A DNA stretch of 64,000 bases, from NCBI GenBank assembly GCA_024867545.1, contig JANFNE010000025.1, positions 434,001-498,000 of the forward strand. Direction: 5' to 3'. The notes under the pieces are model-generated. The model ran no database searches and was not told the DNA's origin. It saw nothing but the letters and a program-made list of their open reading frames with translations. The position numbers were made by a program, and so were the translations under genes. This stretch comes from Phytopythium helicoides. Lineage: Eukaryota > Oomycota > Peronosporomycetes > Pythiales > Pythiaceae. Numbering within the stretch: the first letter of the stretch is position 1; every line of letters starts with the position of its first letter. This document shows, piece after piece, positions 55,021-64,000 of this stretch.

Positions 55021-56779
55021 ATGCCGCAGGGGACCAAGACGCGCGAGGCCGCGAGGGCCGAGGCCAGTGACGCGTCGTCGGCCGACAGCGAGAGCGACGA
55101 GGAGCTGCACGTCGTCGACCCGTCGGACCCGCGCGCGCACCGCAGCCGAGCGCCAGCGGCGCAGCCGACGCGCCAGGCGAGCGGCACGCGCTCCCGCTGG
55201 GACTCGGACGAGTCGGAGGAGCGTGATGAGGATCTGGGCGAGCGCGTCATTACGATCGACGACAGTGACGACGAAGAGGCGGCGTCGGCGGAGCTGGAGG
55301 CCATCACCGTTGATGACGGCGACGACGAGCAGGACGACAAGCAGAAGGAGGAGCAGCAGGTCAAGGTGCCCCCGAGCGTCAAGATCTCCAACTGGGCGCG
55401 CGCAAGGTTCTTCACGGGCGAGCGCAAGGTCGCTGAGATTGTGGAGGACCCGCCGCTCGAGCCGCTCAACGACTTTATCCTCAGCGACTTTGGATCGCGC
55501 TTCCGCGGCGCTGCGGGCGAGGTCGAGGTCGAGAAGCAGATCGAGCTGGATGCGAGCCCTGACAGCGATGACGAGGCGGACAAGGAACCCGAGGTCGGAG
55601 CGCCGTTGTTTTCGTCGACCGAGGGCTCGGCCGACAAGGCGGAGGATAAGGCAAAGCCGGAGCGACCAGCGTCAGGAGGACCGGCGCGCAAGCGTCGCGA
55701 GAATCGCTACTTCGTCACGGACCTGTCGACCAAGTGCTTTAACTGCGGAGATGTCGGCCATGCGGCGGCGTTGTGCATGAACGACAAGGTGCGCACTTTT
55801 TTTCTCTCATAATTGATCTTCCGCAAGTCTAACGTGGTATTGCTCTCGATCGAGTAGCTGCTCAAGCCGTGCTATTACTGCGCTCTGCGTGGCCACTCGT
55901 CCTTCGAGTGCCCGAACCTGCCTTGCTCGTCATGCCTCCAGCTCGGCCACGAAGTCTGGGTAAGTAAATGTCGAATCAATCTACGCTTTTCATTTCTGGT
56001 TCTGACTTTGTAGCCTCTATCTTGTCTCTTTAGGACTGCTCAAACCGTCGGCTTAAGCTAAAGAGCTGTGACGTGTGCGGTCGCACCGGGCATGATGGAG
56101 ATCGGTGCCCAAACGCGACGGCAAAGCTGCTCAAGGACGTGAGCTGCATGGTATGCACTACAACCGGTCATCTGCATTGTGTACCAGTACCAGCGCCAGC
56201 GGATCGCCGAGTCTATTGCCCATTCTGTGCGGGCAACCATACTCTTCGAGTACGTTCATTATGCCACATCCTTGCTTTTTTTACTGGCGGATATGCTGAC
56301 ATCGAGCTTTACACAGGAATGCCGCCAGTATGTTGAGCCAGACCCAACGCCGTTCTCCAGAAACGCAACGCGTATGGCAACAAAGTGCTTTCGGTGCCAA
56401 CAGTATGGACACATGGCTGCCGAGTGTACGAATGAGCGCAACGGTGGCAGCTACACCGCTGGTAGCTGCTTCAATTGTGGGAAAGCGTGGCCATTTTGCA
56501 AGCGATTGTCCCGGCAATGGAAAGAGTAGTGACCGATTCAGCGGACGCAAGCGAGGCCGCGAGGAGAGCAACCGCGTGTATTTTGCTGCAGACGATGATG
56601 ATGACGTCGATGACGGCTACTACCATGTCCCAGGCGGTCGCAGCGACTACAATCGCCGAGGCGACAACGGCAATAAGAGCTACGGTTACGCTCAGCTCGA
56701 CCAAGCTCTACCCACATACCGAGGTGGCGGCGGGAATAGAAACTACTCGAATGGCGATCAGCGCCGCCGGAGGAGATGA
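55021..56779 (+). CDS. CCHC zinc-knuckle protein (AIR1/2-ZCCHC7-like), one frameshift
   Basis: Exons 55021-55788, 55858-55959, 56034-56249 and 56317-56779 join in frame. The first ~230 residues are acidic and Ser-rich. A series of zinc knuckles follows: CFNCGDVGHAAALC, CYYCALRGHSSFEC, CSSCLQLGHEVWDC, CDVCGRTGHDGDRC, CMVCTTTGHLHC, CFRCQQYGHMAAEC, and a last one beginning CFNCGK. The last knuckle breaks at about 56484-56485, where one extra G shifts the frame; the other frame supplies RGHFASDC and a Gly/Asp/Tyr-rich tail to the stop at 56779. Proteins with this array (yeast Air1/2, human ZCCHC7) bind RNA and belong to the TRAMP polyadenylation complex; a role in nuclear RNA surveillance is inferred. 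Confidence 0.82.
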
Positions 56780-56877
56780 AGGTAGAGCTAACAGTAGCAA
56801 TGTGCATCGAGTGATGAAAGGAGGCAATGCTACTATTCTTGTCTTGCTTCTGCTTACAAACCTTCGCGCAGAGGCAA

Positions 56878-58496
56878 CTAATGTTTCTTAGCCATGAATT
56901 TAGAGACGCTGTCATAGAGTTTCGTGTCGGTGAATTTGGCATCGAGGGTTGACAGGCAGATAGCAAAAGCTTGAAGCAGGTTGAGTGGATACTGTAACAG
57001 TCACGAGTTAGAAGATTTTAGTCAGAAAAGCCAGGAGTGTGAGTCAGTAGGGCCTCACCTGGACATCCATGTTGAAGGTGTTCTTGTGGCATTTACACTG
57101 GGATCGGGGCTGACAAGACACCCGACCGAACTGCAACACGGTGTCTGCTTCATCCTACCAAGAAAACGTGCGTTGCGTATGAGTACTGTAGTGATTGTGA
57201 GAGTGGTCAGCGACGAAGGTAAAGGCATACGTACATCACATTGAAGCTGGAAGTTTTTGACTGAAGGCATCGTCACTCGACCACCAAAGTCGAGCACGTG
57301 ACCGCCCGATTTTGCGTCAAAATGAGGCTGTTTGTTGCGCAAATGCAGCCAACCATCCGAGGTCGACTTTTCTTCTGAACTGTCGCCGCTGGCAGCAATT
57401 TCGCAATCACGAAACTTCTGTGACTGCCCATTCGACTGCACGCGTGGCACTCGCACCATTAGTCGACCAGGACCCGACTCATCGTACGAAAACTCCACAG
57501 TGCCAAGCAAGCACCGAATATTTGTCTCAAGTGCAGTCTTGGTCGGGCTTAGCCCGTCGTCATAGATCGCGTACTGGGAGCCCGACTGGTCATCCAATAG
57601 CAGGTTGGTTAGCACGAGATTATCTAAGAACACATACAGTGACTCACTTACCCAGTTGCTGCGAAGTTTGCCAATGATATGTGCATCTCGGCGACTAGAA
57701 GATGGATTCTTCTCCATTGTCAGCAAGTAGTTTGCAGTCTTGCTCTGCGCTCGCTTCTGCGCACACATCATAAATTGCTTTCCGTCTGAAAGAAACAGCC
57801 GATACACTGGGTGCAGCCTATTCAATCCTTGCCTATCGCGCTCGACGAAGCACTGCAATAGTGCAGAGGATCAGAGGTCTATTGGGTTATCGCAGCTCAT
57901 CAAACACAGTTTATACCTGAATCGGTTGTGCTTCTTGCCTGGATGCCCGAGTTAGAAATGCACGTAGTGCATTCATTTCTATACGATATTCAGCAGCAGC
58001 AGATACTGCTGACGAGGAATTAAGGTTGAGACTGGAGTCGTCAGTAAACACCGACACGGGAACTTGGCCGATATCTTTGTGTTTAACATGGTCTGTCGAG
58101 CACACAATCCACTATTACGATAAATTTCCCCAGAGCCAGCGTGTAGTGTGCGTTCTTACCATATCGGCTTGTATCGGAGTGATCAGATACAGAGCTAGAC
58201 GATTCAGAAGGATCGTGGCGTGGCACATCTTCATCGTCGATTGCCTCGGGGATATAGGCATGCTGAAAACCTGTCTGCTTTGACACCGACTGCCTCGATC
58301 TCGAAATCTTCCCCTTTCGCTCATCGTCCACACCTTGTACCTTAAGATCGATATGCCAATCGGATGAACCATGGATGTTCTCATGAGTCCTCGGCTTTGA
58401 GTTGGGGACATCATCCATCGCAAGTTCCGCCATCATGTCATCGTACGACGCTCGTCGAGCCATTGTTGCCGACAAGCGTTGAGCCAAGAGTTCCAT
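56878..58496 (-). CDS. Tubby-like protein
   Basis: About 424 residues from six exons, all in frame: 58160-58496, 57917-58092, 57652-57852, 57235-57585, 57059-57154 and 56878-56991. The intron 57586-57651 is frame-neutral but is supported because it joins GKLRSNW to SGSQYAIYDDG as in Tubby proteins. The N-terminal ~150 residues are polar and probably disordered. The Tubby barrel follows: PVYRLFLSDGKQFMMCAQKR, SKTANYLL, FGGRVTMPSVKNFQL, DTVLQFGRV and the C-terminal YPLNLLQAFAICLSTLDAKF. Tubby domains bind PI(4,5)P2 at the plasma membrane and carry membrane proteins in ciliary or signalling pathways. A possible upstream non-coding or short coding exon is suggested by a pyrimidine tract and CAG just before the start. 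Confidence 0.9.
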
Positions 58497-58626
58497 ATCT
58501 ATATTCGCCAGCCTGCAAAGCAAAAAAATAGATTCGTGACACAGCAACCAACACGCCAATTTGAAGTCGATCCGAGCATTCGAGGCGGTACTGACTTCAA
58601 CATTCGTGTTCTACCTTTCGGTTTGC

Positions 58627-61022
58627 TTAGCAGCTTACGTCACAAGCAGAAATATGCCACCATGGTATACCCGACAGTCTAGCATCATCCACACGCCAAA
58701 GCTCAGGATACTCGCTATCCACTTCTTTCCCTTCAAATCCATCCTTCCTACTCGCGTCACGCACACGCCACACTAGAACACGGTAGTTCCACAGATGGTG
58801 AACGTTTCGCACTGGTGCAACCAAGGTGATGGTCTCCCAGTCTTCGAACTTGATCAGGAACTTGTCACCAAACACGACGTATCCTAACCGTATGAGTTCA
58901 TACCCGTTCATAAACCCTCGATGTCTGGATTTGTTGTCTGTATCGGATACGACCGAATCGGACCATGGAATTGGAACGACGACTCGTCGAAGTTTAGGCA
59001 CATTCTGAAAGACGTGAGGAAACACACTGACACTGGTGAGTCCTCCAGTGTGAGCAGCTCGGATCGCAAGCGCCTTCTCAACTCCACTAAAAGTTTTGTT
59101 TTGATCAAGACCAACGCACGGCAGTCGTTTCGAAAACACGAGCAGCAGCAGACTCGATCCTAGTACAGCCAACTTGAAGACGAAGATCTCGACCACATTA
59201 GCATTGATACGGAGTGCCAGATCCGACGAGAAGTAATCAATCAATCGTACTCTTGATGCTTCATCCGAAGTCACGACAGTCGATACTCGACCATCCACAC
59301 CACGGAGCAAGCCCGACTCGGCCAAGCTGTATCGGAAGTAGTGCAGTAGACACAGTACAATAATGCTAGGAGCGAACAACACGTCGCTCATTTGACGTCT
59401 GAGTACCATGGCGAGCGTATTGAGCAAACTATAGTACACCAGCATGATCTCTACAATCGCAGGGTAGATAGCAAACCACGATTCTGCTACAGCTACCTGT
59501 TGGTCTTCAAACTGGCAGCCGACAGTCCAGAACGCATCAAGCGATCGCTTCAGATGAGGAAGCACCGTGAGTGGCAACATGTTGAAGCTGTTGGCGTTTG
59601 CGATGCAGCTGATGCTTCCGCTGTGCCAACCACTACTGTGGTGGATGAAACTACGATGAAGTGCCAGCATCGCAAACATCCATCTTGTCAGCAGTAAGGC
59701 AACAGTTGCGTTTGAGAGAAGCGTTTCCCAATCGTAAAGACACCGAACCGTGCGGATAAGCTTTGCTTCAAAACGGAACAGACCGTAATGTGACCCATTT
59801 GCTGCAGCAACAGATACAAAATCTTTTGATACGGTTATAGTATACGCTTTTCTTCCCCAGTACGACGGAACCGGAGTAATCGCTCGGCACACACCTGTGT
59901 TGTAACAATCATCTTCCTTCCCAGTTCGCATGTCGAATTGACGGTGCATCATATGATACACAGGATCATCGAAAGAGCTCACCACATCCGAGTACCACCG
60001 CATACCAGTTGGATCCTCATACCACCCATTGCGCCACTCACCAGTACTCCCAACGTTGAGCCAATCGATCGTTCGATCTTGTCGAACACTCTGATTCACA
60101 CCTCGGAACCGAGCAATGGATGACAAATCACTCACATATGCTTCTTCAAGTCGGAAGATGCATGCGTCGCCATCCCACGTCGGCATAGCTTCTCGAGCGA
60201 CTGGTGCGTTGTCCCAGTATGGCATGATGACGAGTGGCAATGAGTCTGGGATCTCGTATAAATCGTTGCTGTTGGCGCTGGGAAGGATGCGCATCATGTC
60301 TGTTGTGATGTTTGTGTATCCGAGTTTGGAGCATGTGTCGACGATGTTATCGATGGTTTTAGCGATGAGTGAGCATGCTCGATAGTACGTCTCGATAGGC
60401 CTGTGAGTTTAGAGTGAGTTTTTTGGAGTCCGAGTTTCTGGTCACCAATCTGTATCCGGTTTTGGCTGTGCCAGTGAAGTCAACGATGTTTAGCTTTGTT
60501 GGCAGCGATGAGTGAGCTGACTTGCCATGGTTCATACGTAGTATTGCTGTTTGCAGCTTTTACACAGACGAGAACTCTATCGGTATAAGGTATATCGTTC
60601 TCACCGACGACTCGTTTAGGACCTTCGGTTGGGCTCCAGCCAAATATGACATGAGTGCTTTTCGATGTAGTATCCCACACAACGGAGAGGAACTGGGCTG
60701 ATACCATCGCCAAGATGAACAAGAACGTAGCCCAGTGATAGCATGCCGTGAGAAATTGTAACGTGGATTGCCTGGGCCTTACATTACAGCGTGACGATCC
60801 ACCGCATTCCGCAATGTGATCTGCAGTTGATGTTGAGCCTAAAAGCATTTCAGGAGTTGGAGAGCTCATTTGATGGAATTGGGAGCTTTGGATCAATGAG
60901 TCTTGTGTGGGATGCTTATATTTGGGAGAACGATCTAAAAACAGCATGTGTGCACCCAACCTTGCCATTTGTTGTTGGCATCGCAGTTGACGCCCTTTGG
61001 CAAGGTTTATCGCGCTCACCAA
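58627..61022 (-). pseudogene. Unknown multi-pass membrane protein, paralogue C, frameshifted
   Basis: This is the third member of the membrane-protein family. The C-terminal ~556 codons (58627-60297) are open and very similar to paralogue B, including WYEDPTGMRWYSDV, the four helices and LIKFEDWETITLVAPVR. The N-terminal part (60480-61022) is open in another frame with FLFILAMVSAQFLSVVWD and EPWQVSSLIAANK. Compared with paralogue B it has one extra base near 60491-60495 and another near 60399-60402, so the two halves are out of frame. The N-terminus also differs from A and B. Either a pseudogene or assembly errors. Confidence 0.75.
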
Positions 61023-61141
61023 CTCAATTGAAGCCCAAGACGCCTCGTCGTCTGATCAAGCTCGAGCTTTTGGGGAAGATATTATGCTATCCAGGATCCA
61101 TTCATTATATGTGTCTTCAATGGAGACGTAGGTCACTTTAG

Positions 61142-62841
61142 AATAACCAGTGTAGGGTTGGAAATTGTCAGCTAGGCTGGATCACGACCACTAACGCTGG
61201 AAGCTACAACCGGAACGTTTGCACACGGAATTCTTTGGATAGCTGACATTTCGGTGGCCATTCAAGCGTTGGATGCTAGAGTGCCGGTGTACACTGACAC
61301 CCCATCAATGGGTTTGCATTTCCCACGCTTCTACATGAACTCTTCACGTTTAATCCAGCGATCTGTCACGAAGGACCATGAGGTGTCCAGCCGTGGCTCA
61401 AACGTCGGCCAAGTCCACACAGGCCGCCCGGCCCGCAACATCCACCAGCACCTCGAATTGGTTCCGCACCACCGCAAGGCGGCTCCGGGTCAATCCATCT
61501 CACTGCCTGGTTGTGCCGTCGCCAGCCGCTCCGTGCAGTCCATGCACGCGGGCGGGGCCACCGATTAACTGCGATAACGTTTGCACCATGCCAGCTTGAT
61601 GAGGGGTGTACTGTATTGTATCTGCTCGTGCCGCCCCGCCTTTGCCGAGCGGCCCCATGCGGTCTCGCCGATCTTGAACAGCTCACTCTGCGAGCTGCGC
61701 ACTTGAGACCACTATACCGTTGGGATCGTCGCCGAGTCCACATGCTGGTGGTCCAGCCGGAGGTGCTCGCACTCTCCAGTAAAGTCCATCCACCTGTCCA
61801 TGCCAGCAGCCACGCAGGACTCGGACGAGCGCACGACGGGCGATCACATACTGTACCGTACTGGACCAAGAGCTACGATCCTGATTCGCAGCACCAGCCG
61901 TGCATTTTTGGCGCCTCCTCCTTCTTTACGACCGCAAAAGGCACCTGGAATCGCGGACAGCGTGACCTCGTGGCGTCTGCGGCGCCCTTGGCCGCGTGCG
62001 GATGGCCCCTGCACGTGTCTGTCGGGCTCGAGGCAGCGGGTCCATTGACGTGTGCCGAGTGCATCGGCCATTCATTCACCCGCCATCCATCCAACGAGCC
62101 AACGTCGAAACCTGCTGTGCCAGGACACACACGAGGTCAACCCCAGCTCCTTCTCATCTTGGCGACGATACTCTAGGATCACAGGCTCTGCCGAGCGATC
62201 ACGACGTGGGCGAGAGCAATGCCAATGCTATCGGTTGGACTCTGGCATGTTTTAGTCCTTTCAAAGAGAATATCGTCAGTTCACCGCGTAATGTTGACTG
62301 GCCATCGCGAACCTGTCGTTTGTGGTCTGCAGATCTTGAACGATGGCTTGCCTCACCAGTTCAACAACAGCCCGCAGACTTTGCCGCTGCAGATGCATGC
62401 GTTGCCGCCAGCAGCAACGAGCCGTCGGTTGCAGGCAGCGCACAAGCCACCGAGAGTCGCGCAGATAGCTCCGCGAAACCTCTCCAGCGGCATATCCGAT
62501 CGCTCCTTCCGCCGCGCCTGCTGGCGCTCCGGGAGTTTTGACTGCGTGTTTGTATACCACCGCCCGTACAGTACAAACGGCGTCTGTGGCGATGGAGCGT
62601 GCGCCAGAGCAGCTGTCGACGCGCCAGCGGCTAGCAGGATGGAGCCGGCATCTTATCCGGACAACCTTTTGCTTTTAGTATGTGTCAGGATGTCGTCCGG
62701 ATAACCCACCTCGCGGCAGCTGGCGCGCAGGAACCAAGTGACGGTAGAAGCGCCCGAGCAGCTCTGACTCTCTTTGACTGGCGCTGACTATGCCGCGGGC
62801 CAGCAGCGGCCACCTCCGCGGCCGACGGCAGGCAGCGCGGC
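61142..62841. other. Intergenic region, no supported gene
   Basis: About 1.7 kb with open frames on both strands that overlap and lack any recognisable motif. One plus-strand frame (61996-62541) has acceptable composition but no homology I recognise and no clear start. Nothing repetitive was noticed. Confidence 0.4.
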
Positions 62842-62857
62842 GCTCATTTCCGAACTC
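62842..62857 (+). promoter_or_regulatory. Putative oomycete initiator of the Ser/Thr-rich protein gene
   Basis: GCTCATTTCCGAACTC lies about 40-55 bases before the start codon at 62896 and matches the first half of the oomycete Inr consensus well. Confidence 0.5.
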
Positions 62858-62895
62858 GCCGACCGCAGGGCTCAGCCGGCGGCATCGAAGCGAAG

Positions 62896-64000
62896 ATGAA
62901 GCTCGCCAAGACGCTGATCCTCGCGGCCGCCGTGTGTGCGGCGCATGTGAACGCCTACGACTTCACGAGCGTCCAGGGCGACGCGTCGGGCGAGGGCAAG
63001 GTGACGGCTGCGGGCTCGGACAGCTACGCGGGCAGCGGCAGCGACTGCAGCCAGGAGCTGGACGTGGCCAGCAGCGGCTCGGACTGCAGCCAGGAGTTCT
63101 CGACGGCGGGCAGCGAAAGCGACTGCAGCCAGGAGTTCTCGACGGCGGGCAGTGAGAGCGACTGCAGCCAGGAGTTCTCAACGGCTGGTAGCGAGGTTGG
63201 CAACGAGGCCAGCAGCGCCGGAAGCGACTGCTCGCAGGAGCTCGACACGGCCGGCAGCGACTGCTCCGAGGAGTACGACATTGCTGGAAGTGACTGCTCC
63301 GAGGAGTACGATATTGCGGGCAGCGACTGCTCTGAGGAATACGACATTGCTGGAAGCGACTGCTCTGAGGAGTACGACATCGCCGGCAGCGACTGCAGCG
63401 AGGAGTACGACATCGCCGGCAGCGACGTCGACGACGACAGCGCCACCAAGGGCTCCACCTCCACCTCTACTTCCACAAGCACCAGCACGACCACGTCGTC
63501 GGAAACGGGTAACGAGGCTGACGACAGCTCCACGACCACCGGATCGACTGGATCGACCTCTACCAGCACGTCCACCTCCACGTCCACCTCGACCACCACC
63601 AGCGGATCGTCGGGCAACACCTCATCTGGCAAGTCCTCGTCTGGCAAGTCCTCGTCTGGCAAGTCCTCGTCTGGCAAGTCGTCGACGTCCAACTCGAGCT
63701 CTTCAAAGAACTCGTCGTCCAAGAACTCGTCGTCGAAGAACTCGTCGTCCAAGTCGTCGACCTCCAACGGTTCCTCGACCACCACGACCGACGACGACCA
63801 CCACCACCACTACGTCTAAGACGTCCAAGAACTCGTCGAGCGGCACCAAGGGCTCATCCTCGAGCAAGGGCTCGTCCTCGAACACGTCGAGCAACACGTC
63901 GACCTCGACTTCGACGTCCTCCAACACGTCGGGTAACTCGGGCACGTCGACCTCCAACAACTCGGCGTCCAACACCTCGGGCGGCTCGTCCACCTCCACG
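62896..64000 (+). CDS. Secreted Ser/Thr-rich tandem-repeat protein, runs off the window
   Basis: ATG 62896 begins a signal peptide (MKLAKTLILAAAVCAAHVNA). Next come acidic repeats with one Cys each: several of the type GSDCSQE(F/L), then five tandem AGSDCSEEYDI units. Long low-complexity Ser/Thr tracts follow (STSTST, SSGKSSSGKS, SKNSSSKNS). In the first frame a stop occurs at 63817-63819 after DDDHHHHYV, a tail unlike the rest. A one-base shift near 63785-63800 continues the Ser/Thr/Asn/Gly pattern (SKNSSSGTKGSSSSKG) to the window end. The real protein is therefore probably longer, and the stop reflects an indel. Composition suggests a heavily O-glycosylated, mucin-like wall or matrix protein; function unknown. 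Confidence 0.8.

Noticed and set aside
54942..55691. Long Ser-rich minus-strand frame opposite the zinc-knuckle gene
   Set aside because: The acidic Asp/Glu/Ser codons of the real gene produce Ser-rich complementary frames; there is no start context, domain or splice support.
61366..62541. Overlapping frames near the right end considered as a secreted effector gene
   Set aside because: No signal peptide, RXLR-type or other effector motif could be found in a credible position, and both strands are equally open.
63024..63999. Acidic minus-strand frames opposite the Ser/Thr-rich protein
   Set aside because: They are repeats read backwards; the plus strand has the signal peptide and the promoter-like element.

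Overview
The window looks like a nuclear contig from an oomycete, most likely a Phytophthora-like member of the Peronosporales. The reasons are compact genes with short (about 65-100 nt) GT-AG introns, very short intergenic gaps, oomycete-style initiator elements (CTCATTC...CAA type) close to start codons, and a characteristic gene set: a membrane-anchored GH5 glucanase, a folate-biopterin-transporter-type MFS protein, a secreted astacin, a Ser/Thr-rich repeat secretory protein, and families of HARBI1-like, MULE and copia transposons. Species assignment is inference.

Layout. 0.4-13 kb is a dense gene block: a GH5 gene (+), an FBT-family transporter (+), then three minus-strand genes almost end to end: an AAAP amino-acid transporter, a protein that joins a Rab-like GTPase domain to a coiled coil and an SH2 domain, and a TM9 (nonaspanin) protein. 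13-38.7 kb is a repeat-rich accessory region. It holds an AT-richer stretch with two identical tRNA-Leu(TAA) genes in opposite orientation, a decayed membrane-protein gene, and a decayed PIF/Harbinger element with perfect 18-bp TIRs. It also holds a rearranged Harbinger derivative and a young Ty1/copia element inserted into a decayed nuclease-like gene. Next come a Mutator-like element that carries a SET-domain gene, itself split by a solo LTR, then a MITE, a frameshifted F-box-like gene, and an apparently intact HARBI1 transposase/polyQ-ORF module bracketed by 58-bp direct repeats.

38.7-60.5 kb is again gene-dense. In order it carries an RCC1-IPT protein, an astacin metalloprotease (divergent pair), a TRPC4AP homologue and BUB3 (divergent pair), two head-to-head paralogues of an unknown multi-pass membrane protein, a hypothetical protein, LSM3 and a CCHC zinc-knuckle protein (divergent pair), a Tubby-like protein, and a third, broken copy of the membrane-protein family. 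The right end has a secreted Ser/Thr-rich repeat protein that runs off the window.

Two threads run through the window. First, nested and rearranged transposons dominate the middle. Second, several otherwise well-conserved genes carry isolated single-base frameshifts (GH5, F-box-like, zinc knuckle, third membrane paralogue, Ser-rich protein). This pattern may reflect assembly indels as much as real gene decay. Splice sites were placed by eye from reading-frame continuity and GT/AG (once GC/AG) signals.
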